Source: Phenylobacterium sp.
Lineage (GTDB): Bacteria > Pseudomonadota > Alphaproteobacteria > Caulobacterales > Caulobacteraceae
NCBI RefSeq assembly: GCF_030646615.1
Contig: NZ_JAUSLG010000038.1
Span: 62,001-126,000, forward strand
DNA length: 64,000 nucleotides
Direction: 5' to 3'
Shown: positions 36,042 to 44,958 of the stretch, piece by piece
Position numbering within the stretch: position 1 is the first letter of the stretch
Layout of the letters: every line of letters begins with the position of its first letter
Notes under the pieces: generated by a model
What the model saw: only the letters and a program-made list of their open reading frames with translations
What the model was told of the DNA's origin: nothing
Databases searched by the model: none
Position numbers and translations under genes: made by a program

Positions 36042-36223
36042 GCCTGTGGTTCCCCCCGGGTCGGTCAAGCCGGCGGACCTTAGGGACGTCACAGGGGCCT
36101 TGTCCAGACGTCGATCAGCGATCTCTAAACGCGCGTTTGAATCGTTGTCGCCCGTCGCGGGCAGGCGGAGGCGCGGCCGGACCACGGCCCGCGCCGACGC
36201 CTCGGTAGGCGACAGGGGTGTGG

Positions 36224-36463
36224 CTAGTGCGCCGCGCCCGGCTTTTCGCGCAGGAGCACGAAGCCGACCGCCGCCAGGACCACGGCGCTGATCAGGCCGG
36301 CGAGGAAGCCGCCCGGCGTGCAGAACCAGACCGTGAACAGCAGCAGGGCGCTGGCGATCGCCAGGGAGCCCCATTTGGTCATGCCCATGAACAGGTTGTA
36401 GGTGGCCACCTGCTCCTGGATTTCCATTTCGCCGCGGTGATAGTCGGAAGCCTGTTCGCCCAT
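36224..36463 (-). CDS. aa3-type cytochrome c oxidase subunit IV
   Basis: This 79-residue protein matches the bacterial aa3 oxidase subunit IV (COX4_pro_2). The motif ASDYHRGEMEIQEQVATYNLFMGMTKWGS at the N-terminus is typical, and two hydrophobic helices follow (LAIASALLLFTVWFCTPGGFLAGLISAVVLAAVGFVLL). Other cytochrome oxidase genes are not in the window. It is located 66 bases downstream of the hydrolase, so it could be read from that transcript. It is a small, structural, non-catalytic subunit of the respiratory oxidase. Confidence 0.9.
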   Translation of the reverse strand: MGEQASDYHRGEMEIQEQVATYNLFMGMTKWGSLAIASALLLFTVWFCTPGGFLAGLISAVVLAAVGFVLLREKPGAAH

Positions 36464-36529
36464 GGCGGCCGGGTCTCTCTTCTTACGGAACCAGTTCGAG
36501 TGCGGTGCTACACGAGAGCGCGCGCCGGC

Positions 36530-37588
36530 TCAAGATGGCCAGACGGCCAGCAGGGCGCGCAGGGCGGCGATCAGGGCCAGGGGCTGATCCACCATGACGT
36601 GATGGTTGGAGTCCGGGATGGCGATCTCGATCATATCCTTGGGCAGCGGATTGGCCCGGCCGTCATGGCGCCGCGCGATCACCGGGGAAAGCTCGCCATA
36701 GATGTGGGCGATGGGGACCTCGACCTTGGGCGGCCCCTCGGTGACCAGGGCGTTCATGGCGCTGCGGTCCAGCTTGTTCCACATGGCCGGGTCGAACATC
36801 CAGGCCCAGCCCTCGCCGGAGCCATCCTCCAGCGGCGCGCGCTTCAGCGAGCGGCGGGCGATGAAGTCGGCGACGAACAGATGGCCCGGTTCCTGGGGCG
36901 GCATGAAGCGGAAGCGGGCGAGCGCGGCCTCGAGGGTCGCATAGACCCGCTTGGGTCGGTCGGTGGTGGGGATATTGCGCACCTGCTCCATGCGGCGCGC
37001 CATCTCCTCCTGCTCCCGCGGCGGCGGGCCGCCAAAGCCGGTGTCCACCAGGATGGCGGCGTGCATGCGGTCCGGATAACGGCTGGCGGCGTAGAACACC
37101 TGCGAGCCGCCGAAGGAGTGGCCGATATAGATGGGCTTGCGGCCGCCGTCATAGAGGCCGGTCGCCTTCGCCACCGCCTCGGCGTCTTCGGCGAAGTCCT
37201 GAAAGGCGTAGGACTCCCGCCAGTCCGAGGCGCCCATGCCGGCCAGCGACATCGAGGCCACCCGATAGTCCTCCGCCAGATAGGGGGCGATGAAGCTCCA
37301 CCAGTCGGCATGCGCGCTGTTGCCGTGCACCAGCAGCAGGCCGGGCTTGCCCACCTCGCCCCAGGTCAGCACTTCGATCTGGCTGCCCATCGAGGTGACG
37401 AAGCTGCGCTGCGGCGCCTTGGCGATGGCGGCCTCGAACCAGGGCGGGGCCGGCGGCTTCTCGCCCTTGAACGGGGCCAGCGGCGCCTGGACCTCCGGCG
37501 GCAGTTCGCCGGGCTTGGTCTGGATGGGCCGGTCGTCGTCGAACTCGGCGGCGGCCACGGCCGGCGGCGTCTTGGTCTGGTCGGTCAT
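36530..37588 (-). CDS. alpha/beta hydrolase
   Basis: This 352-residue alpha/beta hydrolase has an unusually long N-terminal extension of about 70 residues rich in Pro and acidic residues, then the fold (GLLLVHGNSAHADWWSFIAPYL). The nucleophile is in PIYIGHSFGGSQVFYA, and the C-terminal His in IPDSNHHVMVDQPLALI. An Asp-containing strand precedes it. The start MTDQTKTPPA lies 4 bases after the thioesterase stop, so the two are coupled. It might hydrolyse acyl esters; the specificity is unknown. Confidence 0.85.
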   Translation of the reverse strand: MTDQTKTPPAVAAAEFDDDRPIQTKPGELPPEVQAPLAPFKGEKPPAPPWFEAAIAKAPQRSFVTSMGSQIEVLTWGEVGKPGLLLVHGNSAHADWWSFIAPYLAEDYRVASMSLAGMGASDWRESYAFQDFAEDAEAVAKATGLYDGGRKPIYIGHSFGGSQVFYAASRYPDRMHAAILVDTGFGGPPPREQEEMARRMEQVRNIPTTDRPKRVYATLEAALARFRFMPPQEPGHLFVADFIARRSLKRAPLEDGSGEGWAWMFDPAMWNKLDRSAMNALVTEGPPKVEVPIAHIYGELSPVIARRHDGRANPLPKDMIEIAIPDSNHHVMVDQPLALIAALRALLAVWPS

Positions 37589-37592
37589 GGGA

Positions 37593-38063
37593 TCAGGCCC
37601 TCTGCGCCTGGCGGTCGCCGGGCTTGCGCTTGATGTGGCGCATCCCCTTGAACACGCCGGTGCCGGTCATCAGGGTCCGCTCGCCGCACCAGATCTTGCC
37701 GCGAACCGTGAAGATATCGTCCTGCTCGGAGATGATCTCGCTGCCGCCCTCGACCCAGTCGCCCATCTGGGCGCCGGAGAGGAAGTCGGTGGTCAGGCGC
37801 ACCGTGACCCAGCCGATCTCCCGCTGGTTGGAGATCACCCGCCCCCAGGCCATGTCGGCGAAGCTCATCAGCATGCCGCCGTGGCAGTTGTTCATGCCGT
37901 TGGCGTGATGCTCCTCCACCCGGAAGGCCATGATCTCGTTATTGGCCTCGTCCCGCTTGGAATAGAAGGGGCCGACCGTGCGGCCAAAGCCACGCTGCCA
38001 GAGGTTGATCACATAGCCGTCCGGAATGACGGCGGTCTGGACGGGGGTCAGATCATCGGACAT
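37593..38063 (-). CDS. PaaI-like hotdog thioesterase
   Basis: This 156-residue hotdog thioesterase of the PaaI type contains [25 protein letters not shown], the family's central helix with conserved Asn, His, Gly and Asp/Glu positions. [25 protein letters not shown] forms the hotdog strands. The start ATG 38063 is natural. It lies upstream of an alpha/beta hydrolase (4-base gap) and 68 bases downstream of a GH3 gene stop. It likely cleaves acyl-CoA thioesters in fatty-acid or aromatic-acid metabolism. Confidence 0.88.
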   Translation of the reverse strand: MSDDLTPVQTAVIPDGYVINLWQRGFGRTVGPFYSKRDEANNEIMAFRVEEHHANGMNNCHGGMLMSFADMAWGRVISNQREIGWVTVRLTTDFLSGAQMGDWVEGGSEIISEQDDIFTVRGKIWCGERTLMTGTGVFKGMRHIKRKPGDRQAQRA

Positions 38064-38131
38064 GCCCTGCTGACTAACGCCCGTTTGAAAAATGACAAGG
38101 CTTCAGGCGAGATTAGGCCGCTCCCGCGCGA

Positions 38132-40306
38132 TCAGGGCGCCAGGGTGCGAGCCTCCAGTTCAGCCTCGCCCGAAAGCGTCACAGTCTGGGCGTCCGACTG
38201 CAGGCTGACGGCCACCGCGCCCCCGTCGATCCGCCAGCCGGGCAGGCTCACATCATAGGCCGCCAGCAGACGCGGATCGGCGGTGATCTCCACCTCCCGC
38301 CGCTCGCCAGGCGCCAGGGCGACCCGGGTCCAGCCGATGAGCCGCAGGCCAGACTGACCATCCGCGCCTTTGACCCGCGCATAGAGCTGGGGTGTGTCCA
38401 CCCCGGCGCGATCGCCGACATTGGCCACGCTGAACCGCGCCCGCACGCTCGCCCCGCCCTGCAGGCGCAGGTTCTCATGGGCGAAGCGCGTGTAGGAGAG
38501 CCCGAAGCCGAACGGAAACAGCGGCGACGTCTGCTGGCGGTCGAACCAGCGGTAGCCGACGGCCGCGCCTTCGGGATGGGGCACGGAGAACCGCCCCTTG
38601 TGCTGCTGCACGTCCGGATAGGAGGTGGGGATGGTGGCCCCCTCCACCGGCGGACCGAAGATCATGCCGGGGATTTCGGGCCGCACGAGGTCGTCTGTAG
38701 AACGGGGGAAGCTGATCGGCAGGCGCCCCGAAGGCTCGGCCTCGCCAAACAGCAACCGGGCGATGGCCTCGCCGCCGCGGGCGCCGGGATACCAGGCCTG
38801 AAGGACGGCGGCGGCGTCATCGAGCCAGGGCATGGTGACCGGGCCGCCGGTCTCCAGCACCACGACGGTCTTTTCGTTGGCCGAGGCGACGGCGGCGATC
38901 AGGGTGTGCTGGTCGCCGGGCAGGGCCAGGGTCGGCAAGTCCTCGGCCTCGGTGGTCCATTGCTCGGCGAAGACCACCGCGACATCGGCGTCGGCGGCGA
39001 TGGCCATGGCGGCGGCGAGGTCGCGCCCGTCGGCATAGGTCACCAGGCCCGCGCGCCGGCCGATGGCCGCGAGCGGCGAGGAGGGATGATAGGTGATCCG
39101 CGAAAAGGCCGAGGACGGGCCGATGGTCACCGGGATCTCCAGGGCTGCGCCCCCCACCGGGATCACCTGGGACGAGCCGCCGCCCGACAGTACGCCCACA
39201 TCGGCATGGCCGCCGATCACCGCCACCTTCAGACGGGGCGCCAGGGGCAGCAGGCCCTGGTTCCTGAGCAGGACGAGGCCGGCCTCGGCGGCGGCCTGGG
39301 CCACCTGCGCATGGGCCTCATAGTCGATCTCTTCCCGCTCGACCGGCCGGTCGAGAACGCCGTGGGCGATCAGGCTGCGCAGGATCCGGCGGACCATGTC
39401 GGTCAGCCGCTCGAAGGACACCTCGCCCTCCTGCACCGCGGTCTTCAGGAGGTCGCCGAAATAGACCTGTTTATCCAGCTGCTCGCCGGACTCCTGGTCC
39501 AGGCCGCCGAGCGCCGCCTTGGTCGTGGAATGGCAGCCGCCCCAGTCCGACATCACCCAGCCGGGATAGGCCCAGTCGCCCTTCAGGACGCGGTTCAGCA
39601 GGAAGTCGTTCTCGCCGCACCAGTCGCCGCCCAGGCGGTTATAGGCGCTCATCACCGAGCCCGGCTGGCCCCGCTCGATGCCGATCTGGAAGGCCAGCAG
39701 GTCGCTTTCGCGCAAGCCCCCCTCGTCGATCTGCACATCGACCACGTGGCGGCAGGTCTCCTGGTCGTTGATCGCGAAGTGCTTGATCGTGCAGACGATG
39801 TCATTGGACTGGGCGCCGGCGATGGCCTCGCCCGCCAGGACGCCGGCCAGCAGCGGGTCTTCGCCGAGATATTCGAAATTCCGGCCGCAGCGGGGGTCCC
39901 GCGTCAGGTTGACCCCGCCGCCCAGCAGGATATTGAACCCCTTGGCCCGGGCCTCGGCCCCGACCATGGCGCCGGCCCGGCGGGCGAGATCGGGGTCCCA
40001 GGTGGAGGCGAGCGCCAGGCCCGACGGCAGGGCGGTGGCGCCGTCGCCTGCACGCACCTTGCGAGGGTTGGCCACGCCCAGGCTGGCGTCGGTGGCGTTC
40101 TGCGGGGGAATCCCCAGGCGCGCCACGCCCGGCACATAGCCGGCCCCTCGCGCCGCGTCGGCCGGAACCTCGTCCAGCAGGTTGGGCATCGGCCCATGAA
40201 CCAGGCCGATCATCTCGTCCAGGGTCAGCTCGGCGATCAGCAGGTCAGCCCGCTCGTCGGGCGAGCGGGCGGCGTCCATCCACGGCCGGGTGTCGGCTTG
40301 GCTCAT
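38132..40306 (-). CDS. glycoside hydrolase family 3 beta-glucosidase
   Basis: This 724-residue GH3 enzyme has the N-terminal TIM barrel (about 30-330), the alpha/beta sandwich (about 350-580) and a C-terminal FnIII-like domain (620-700). The nucleophile Asp is in GWVMSDWGGCHS (near residue 252) and the K-H/R-H substrate motif is CTIKHFAINDQETCRH. FEYLGEDPLLAG is also typical. There is no signal peptide in the chosen start (ATG 40306), so it probably acts in the cytoplasm on imported oligosaccharides. No transporter or TonB receptor for sugar is adjacent. Confidence 0.92.
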   Translation of the reverse strand: MSQADTRPWMDAARSPDERADLLIAELTLDEMIGLVHGPMPNLLDEVPADAARGAGYVPGVARLGIPPQNATDASLGVANPRKVRAGDGATALPSGLALASTWDPDLARRAGAMVGAEARAKGFNILLGGGVNLTRDPRCGRNFEYLGEDPLLAGVLAGEAIAGAQSNDIVCTIKHFAINDQETCRHVVDVQIDEGGLRESDLLAFQIGIERGQPGSVMSAYNRLGGDWCGENDFLLNRVLKGDWAYPGWVMSDWGGCHSTTKAALGGLDQESGEQLDKQVYFGDLLKTAVQEGEVSFERLTDMVRRILRSLIAHGVLDRPVEREEIDYEAHAQVAQAAAEAGLVLLRNQGLLPLAPRLKVAVIGGHADVGVLSGGGSSQVIPVGGAALEIPVTIGPSSAFSRITYHPSSPLAAIGRRAGLVTYADGRDLAAAMAIAADADVAVVFAEQWTTEAEDLPTLALPGDQHTLIAAVASANEKTVVVLETGGPVTMPWLDDAAAVLQAWYPGARGGEAIARLLFGEAEPSGRLPISFPRSTDDLVRPEIPGMIFGPPVEGATIPTSYPDVQQHKGRFSVPHPEGAAVGYRWFDRQQTSPLFPFGFGLSYTRFAHENLRLQGGASVRARFSVANVGDRAGVDTPQLYARVKGADGQSGLRLIGWTRVALAPGERREVEITADPRLLAAYDVSLPGWRIDGGAVAVSLQSDAQTVTLSGEAELEARTLAP

Positions 40307-40379
40307 CTTCAGGTTCCTCCCCACGCGCGGGTCTTCCCGTCGCGCTGCTTTAAGTCCCGGACGTCAAGGCCGGCTGGCC

Positions 40380-42170
40380 TCAGACCAGGGCTTCGAACTC
40401 GTCCACCAGCCGCTCCATCTGGGTCATGCCCGCCGCCCAGAAGGCCTTTTCCCGCGGGTTGAGGCCGAACGGCGCCAGGGCCTCCACATAGGTCCGCGAG
40501 CCGCCGGCGGCGAGCAGGTCCTCATAGAGGGGCGCAAAGCCCTTAGGGTCCTCCCGGCGCTTCTCCATCAGGCCCCGCACCAGCAGGTCGCCGAAGGCGT
40601 AGGCGTAGACATAGAAGGGCGCGTGGGCGAAGTGGCTGACATAGGCCCACTAGTGCTCATAGCCGGCGTTCAGCTTGATGGCCGGCCCCAGGCTTTCGCC
40701 CATCACCTCCATCCAGATCGCCGAGATCTCGTCGGTGGAGACCTCGCCCTGCTGGCGGGCGGCGTGGAAGCGGGTCTCGAACTTGTGGAAGGCGATCTGC
40801 CGGACCACCGTGTTCAGCCCGTCCTCGATCTTGCCGGCCAGTAGGCCGCGGCGCTCCTCGTCGGTGGCGCCGGCCATCAGGCGTTCGAACACCAGGCCTT
40901 CGCCAAAGATCGAGGCGGTCTCGGCCAGGGTCAGGGGCGTGTCGGCCAGCAGGGTGCCGAGCGGCGCGCACAGGGTCTGGTGCACCGCATGGCCGAGCTC
41001 ATGGGCCAGGGTGAGCACGTCGCGGCGCTCGCCCATATAGTTCATGAACACATAGGGATGGCGGTCGGCGCTGACCGGGTGGGAATAGGCGCCCGACTGC
41101 TTGCCGGCCCGGGGGCGGGCGTCGATCCAGGGCTGGGTGAAGAAGGTCTGGGCGGTGTCGGCGAACCGCGGCGCGAGCGCCGAGAAGGACTCCAGCACTA
41201 TCTCCTGGGCCTGCGGCCATGTGTAGGTTCGCGGCGCGCTGGCGTCCAAGGGGGCGTTGCGGTCCCAGTAGTCCAGGGTCTTGCGGCCCATGACCTTGGC
41301 CTTCAGGGCGTAGTAGCGATGACTGACGGTGGGATAGGCCTCGGTGACCGCCTCCACCAGGGCTTCAACCGCGTCGGCGTCCACCTCATTGGCCATATGG
41401 CGCGAGGCGGCCGGCTGCGGATACTTCCGCCAGCGATCCTCCACCTGCTTCTCATAGGCCAGGGTGTTGAGGCAGAGGGCCAGGGTCGAGGTGCGGTCCT
41501 CCAGCGCCTTGGCCAGACCCTGGGCGGCCTGCTTTCGCCGGGCGCCGTCGGGGTCCGACAGCCGGTTCAGGGTCTCGGGCAGGGTCAGGGTCTCTGACCC
41601 CACCTTGGCGGTCAGCTTGGCCAGGGTTTCGTCGAACAGGCGCATCCAGTTGGCGACGCCCGGCCCCCGGTCGATCATCAGCCGTTCGAGGTCGGCGCTC
41701 AGCTCATGTGGTCGCGACAGGCGCACCCGCCGCAGCCAGGGCAGCCAGCGCTTGGCCGGGGCGTGGGCGGCCAGGGCGGCGTCCAGCTCGGCCTCGTCCA
41801 GTTCGTTGATCTCGAGGGTGAAGAACAGGGTCTCGGCGCCGATCTGGGCGGCCTTGCCCCGGAAGTCGGCCTCGAACTTCGACCAGGCCGGATTGTCCCG
41901 CGCCGTGCTGGCCGACAGGGAGGCATAGGCGCCGACCCCATAGAGGGCGTTGGTTCCCACCTCATAGAGGGCGATGGTCTCGTCCAGACGACGCCCCAGG
42001 GTTTCCGGCTCGCCGCGGGCGGCCACCAGCTGGCCCTTATAGGCCAGCAGATCGGCGGCCGCCTTGCGGGCCTTGTCCAGGTCAGCCTCGATCTGCGGAT
42101 CGTCGCGACCGGCATAGAGGTCGTCGAGGCGCCATTCGGGCAGGGTGTCGGTCTTCACGGGTGCGTTCAT
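40380..42170 (-). pseudogene. oligoendopeptidase F (M3B), interrupted by an in-frame amber codon
   Basis: An M3 family zinc metallopeptidase reads from ATG 42170, with the zinc motif LAHELGHAVHQ near residue 390. At codon 507 (40650-40652) the frame has TAG, directly followed in the same frame by WAYVSHFAHAPFYVYAYAFGDLL and about 80 further residues ending EFEALV at 40380. The downstream part matches the normal family C-terminus, which contains conserved Tyr residues of the active-site region. The sequence around the break, YEH-stop-WAYV, fits a TGG to TAG change of one Trp codon. The two ORFs in the track are thus halves of a 597-codon gene. It may be a recent pseudogene, a sequencing error, or a case of readthrough. 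Confidence 0.85.
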
Positions 42171-42225
42171 GGGGGCGATCTAAGCACGCCCAGGGCCCGC
42201 CGCCACCTCCCCTTGGCCCAAGAAT

Positions 42226-42648
42226 CTACAGGCGGGTGGTCGCCAGCAGGATCGAGGTCTCGGTGGCGGCGATGCCGGGGATGCGGCGGATCTCATCCAG
42301 GGCGGCGCTGAAGGCGGCCAGGCTGTCGGTGTCCAGCTCGGCCACCAGGTCCCAGCGGCCGTTGGTGGTGTGGACCGCCACCACCTCGGCGAAGCCCTGC
42401 AGGGCGCGCACGACCCGCGGGCCGCCCTCCCCTTCCACCGAGATGGTCATGACCGCCCGCACCCTCTGGGCCTCCACATCTGGGCGAGTGCGCACGGTGA
42501 AGCCCTGGATCACCCCGCGCTGGCGCATCTTGTCGATCCGGTTCTGCACCGTGCCACGGGAGACCTTCAGGCGCTCGGCCAGGGCCGCCACCGAGGTCCG
42601 GGCGTCGGCGCGCAGCAGGGCCAGGAGCTGGCGGTCGATCTCATCCAT
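42226..42648 (-). CDS. Lrp/AsnC family transcriptional regulator
   Basis: This 140-residue Lrp/AsnC regulator has an N-terminal helix-turn-helix (MDEIDRQLLALLRADARTSVAALAERLKVSRGTVQNRIDKM) and a C-terminal RAM/ligand domain (VMTISVEGEGG, AVHTTNGRWDLVAELDTDS). Lrp proteins bind amino acids and form octamers. It is divergent from the arginine/citrulline hydrolase-like gene by 128 bases, whose product feeds an ornithine aminotransferase. Control of that pair by arginine or ornithine is the natural inference. The shared gap is locally AT-rich (GCATATACTACAAG). Confidence 0.92.
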   Translation of the reverse strand: MDEIDRQLLALLRADARTSVAALAERLKVSRGTVQNRIDKMRQRGVIQGFTVRTRPDVEAQRVRAVMTISVEGEGGPRVVRALQGFAEVVAVHTTNGRWDLVAELDTDSLAAFSAALDEIRRIPGIAATETSILLATTRL

Positions 42649-42776
42649 CTCAGATCGCCACCTTGAGCTGTCAAATCGGCAGAATTCTCCGCATATACTA
42701 CAAGTCCTGCGCCTTTTCGCTAGCGCCGCCGTGTCCCACCCTTCGTCGCACCCACGACATTCTGAGGGAGGCGCGC

Positions 42777-43652
42777 ATGGCGACCCCGCACTATCTGATG
42801 ACCGATCCGGCGCATTTCGAGGTGTGCTACCAGATCAATCCCTGGATGGACCCCGCCGTCTGGCGGGCCGACGCCAGCGCCTGCGCCCGGGCCGCCGCCG
42901 GCTCCGACGCCCTGCGCCACGCCATCGAGGCGGCCGGCGGCAAGGTCGAGATGATCCCCGCCGAGGCCGGCCTGCCCGACCTCGTCTTCCCCGCCAATGC
43001 GGCCACCGTGCTGGACGGCCGCGCCCTGATGGCCCGCTTCGCCCATTCCGAGCGCCGCGGTGAGGAAGCGCCCTTCCTGGCCGCCTTCCACGCCCTGCGC
43101 GACCGGGGCGTGCTGCGCGAGGTGGCCGAGCTTCCCCCCGGGGTCATCCACGAAGGCGCCGGCGACGCCCTGTGGGACGCCGCCCGCGGCTGGTTCTGGG
43201 GCGGCCATGGGCAGCGCTCGACCCTGGCGGGCCTCGAGGCCCATGCGGATTTCTTCGGCCAGGAGGTGGTGGCCCTGGAGCTCGCCACCCCGCACTTCTA
43301 CCACCTCGACACCTGCATGCGCCCGCTGGACGGCGGCCACATCCTCTATTACCCGCCGGCCTTCACCGATCAGGCCCTGAAGACCCTGCGCGAGCGGGTG
43401 GCGCCCGACCTGCTGATCGAGGCCGACCGGGCGGCGGCCGAGGCGCTCTGCGTCAATGCGGTGAACCTGGGCGACACCGTGATCATGGCCAAGGCCCCGC
43501 CGACCCTGCGCGCGGCCCTGGAGGCGCGCGGTTATCGCCTCGTCGAGGTCGATCTCTCCCCCTTCATCATGTCCGGCGGCGCGGCCTTCTGCATGAGCCT
43601 GCGCCTGGACCTTTCCTCTCACCCCAAACCCGCCCTCGCGGCGGCCGAATGA
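42777..43652 (+). CDS. arginine deiminase/DDAH-superfamily amidinohydrolase
   Basis: This 291-residue protein shares features with the amidinotransferase-fold hydrolases (dimethylargininase, arginine/citrulline hydrolases). [11 protein letters not shown] at the N-terminus, [21 protein letters not shown], then [12 protein letters not shown] with a catalytic His, and the Cys in [14 protein letters not shown] (near Cys272). The start is ATG 42777 with GAGGGAGG upstream. rocD is encoded 8 bases downstream, so the most plausible product is ornithine, from arginine or citrulline (as in ArgZ or CtlX). A true dimethylargininase producing citrulline is an alternative. Confidence 0.8.
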   Translation: MATPHYLMTDPAHFEVCYQINPWMDPAVWRADASACARAAAGSDALRHAIEAAGGKVEMIPAEAGLPDLVFPANAATVLDGRALMARFAHSERRGEEAPFLAAFHALRDRGVLREVAELPPGVIHEGAGDALWDAARGWFWGGHGQRSTLAGLEAHADFFGQEVVALELATPHFYHLDTCMRPLDGGHILYYPPAFTDQALKTLRERVAPDLLIEADRAAAEALCVNAVNLGDTVIMAKAPPTLRAALEARGYRLVEVDLSPFIMSGGAAFCMSLRLDLSSHPKPALAAAE

Positions 43653-43660
43653 GGCTTCCC

Positions 43661-44902
43661 ATGACCGACCACGCCGTTCTCGACCGTCCCGCCCTGTCCA
43701 CCCCGCAGGACTATATCGCCGCCGAGGCGCGCCTGGGCGCGCGCAACTACAAGCCGCTCGACGTGGTGCTGAGCCGCGGCGAGGGGGTCTATGTCTGGGA
43801 CGTCGAGGGCAAGCGCTACCTGGACGGGCTCTCGGCCTATTCGGCGGTCAACCAGGGCCATTGCCACCCGAAGATCCTGGCCGCCATGACCGAGCAGGCC
43901 GGCAAGCTGACCCTGACCAGCCGGGCCTTTCGCAACGACCAGCTGGCCCTCTTCTATGAGGAAATCTGCGCCCTGACCGGCTCCCATCGCGCCCTGCCGA
44001 TGAACTCCGGCGCCGAGGCCGTGGAAAGCGCCCTGAAGGTGGCCCGCAAGTGGGGCTATGAGGTCAAGGGCGTGCCGGCCGGCCAGGCCGAGATCATCGT
44101 CTGTTCGGAGAACTTCCACGGCCGGACCCTGGCGATCGTCGGCTTCTCCACCGACGCGCAGGCCCGCGGCGGCTTTGGCCCCTTCGCGCCGGGCTTCAAG
44201 GTCGTGCCCTTCGGCGATGCGGCGGCCCTGGAGGCGGCCATCACCCCCAACACCGTCGCCTTCCTGGTGGAGCCGATCCAGGGCGAGGCCGGCGTCATCA
44301 TCCCGCCGGCCGGCTATCTGAAGACCGCCCGGGAGCTCTGCACCCGCCATAACGTCGTCCTGATCCTGGATGAGATCCAGACCGGCCTGGGCCGCACCGG
44401 CAAGCTGCTGGCCGAGGAGCATGAGGGGATCGAGGCCGACCTCACCCTGGTGGGCAAGGCCCTGTCGGGCGGCTTCTATCCGGTCTCGGCCGTGCTTTCG
44501 AACGACGCGGTCCTGGGCGTGCTGAAGCCCGGCGAGCACGGCTCCACCTTCGGCGGCAATCCGCTGGCCTGCGCGGTGGCCCGCGCCGCCCTGAAGGTGC
44601 TGGTGGAAGAGGACATGATCGGCAACGCCGCCCGTGTCGGCGATCGCCTGCAGGCGTCCCTGGCCTCCATCCGCCACGACGCCATCAAGCAGGTCCGCGG
44701 CCGGGGCCTGATGCTGGCGGTCGAGCTGCATGCCGAGGCCGGCGGCGCCCGGCGGGTCTGCGAGAACCTCCAGCGCCGCGGCCTGCTGTGCAAGGAGACC
44801 CACGAGCACACCATCCGCATCGCCCCGCCCCTGGTGCTGACGCCGGCCCAGGCCGACTGGATCGCCGAGCAGTTCGAGGCCGCCCTGCGCGACCCGGCCT
44901 AA
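43661..44902 (+). CDS. rocD: ornithine--oxo-acid transaminase
   Basis: The 413-residue PLP enzyme transfers the delta-amino group of ornithine to an oxo acid, giving glutamate semialdehyde. The family N-terminus [43 protein letters not shown] is intact. [22 protein letters not shown] and [16 protein letters not shown] are the PLP pocket; the Lys is in [14 protein letters not shown] (Lys266). The start is ATG 43661 with GAGG upstream. It is 8 bases behind the amidinohydrolase and probably in the same transcript. The divergent Lrp regulator probably controls it. Confidence 0.95.
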   Translation: MTDHAVLDRPALSTPQDYIAAEARLGARNYKPLDVVLSRGEGVYVWDVEGKRYLDGLSAYSAVNQGHCHPKILAAMTEQAGKLTLTSRAFRNDQLALFYEEICALTGSHRALPMNSGAEAVESALKVARKWGYEVKGVPAGQAEIIVCSENFHGRTLAIVGFSTDAQARGGFGPFAPGFKVVPFGDAAALEAAITPNTVAFLVEPIQGEAGVIIPPAGYLKTARELCTRHNVVLILDEIQTGLGRTGKLLAEEHEGIEADLTLVGKALSGGFYPVSAVLSNDAVLGVLKPGEHGSTFGGNPLACAVARAALKVLVEEDMIGNAARVGDRLQASLASIRHDAIKQVRGRGLMLAVELHAEAGGARRVCENLQRRGLLCKETHEHTIRIAPPLVLTPAQADWIAEQFEAALRDPA

Positions 44903-44919
44903 CGGCAGGGCGTCCCAAC

Positions 44920-44949
44920 GCGATCCTGGGTCAAGGCGCCCAGGATCGC
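44920..44949. terminator. bidirectional hairpin between rocD and PQQ dehydrogenase
   Basis: GCGATCCTGGG and CCCAGGATCGC form a perfect 11-bp stem with an 8-base loop in the 56-base gap between two convergent genes. No T-run is evident on either side. The position favours a shared terminator. Confidence 0.55.
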
Positions 44950-44958
44950 AGGCTCCCT

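Noticed and set aside
38477-40462. 661-residue plus-strand ORF opposite the GH3 gene
   Set aside because: It is a shadow of the beta-glucosidase on the other strand with no recognisable domain.
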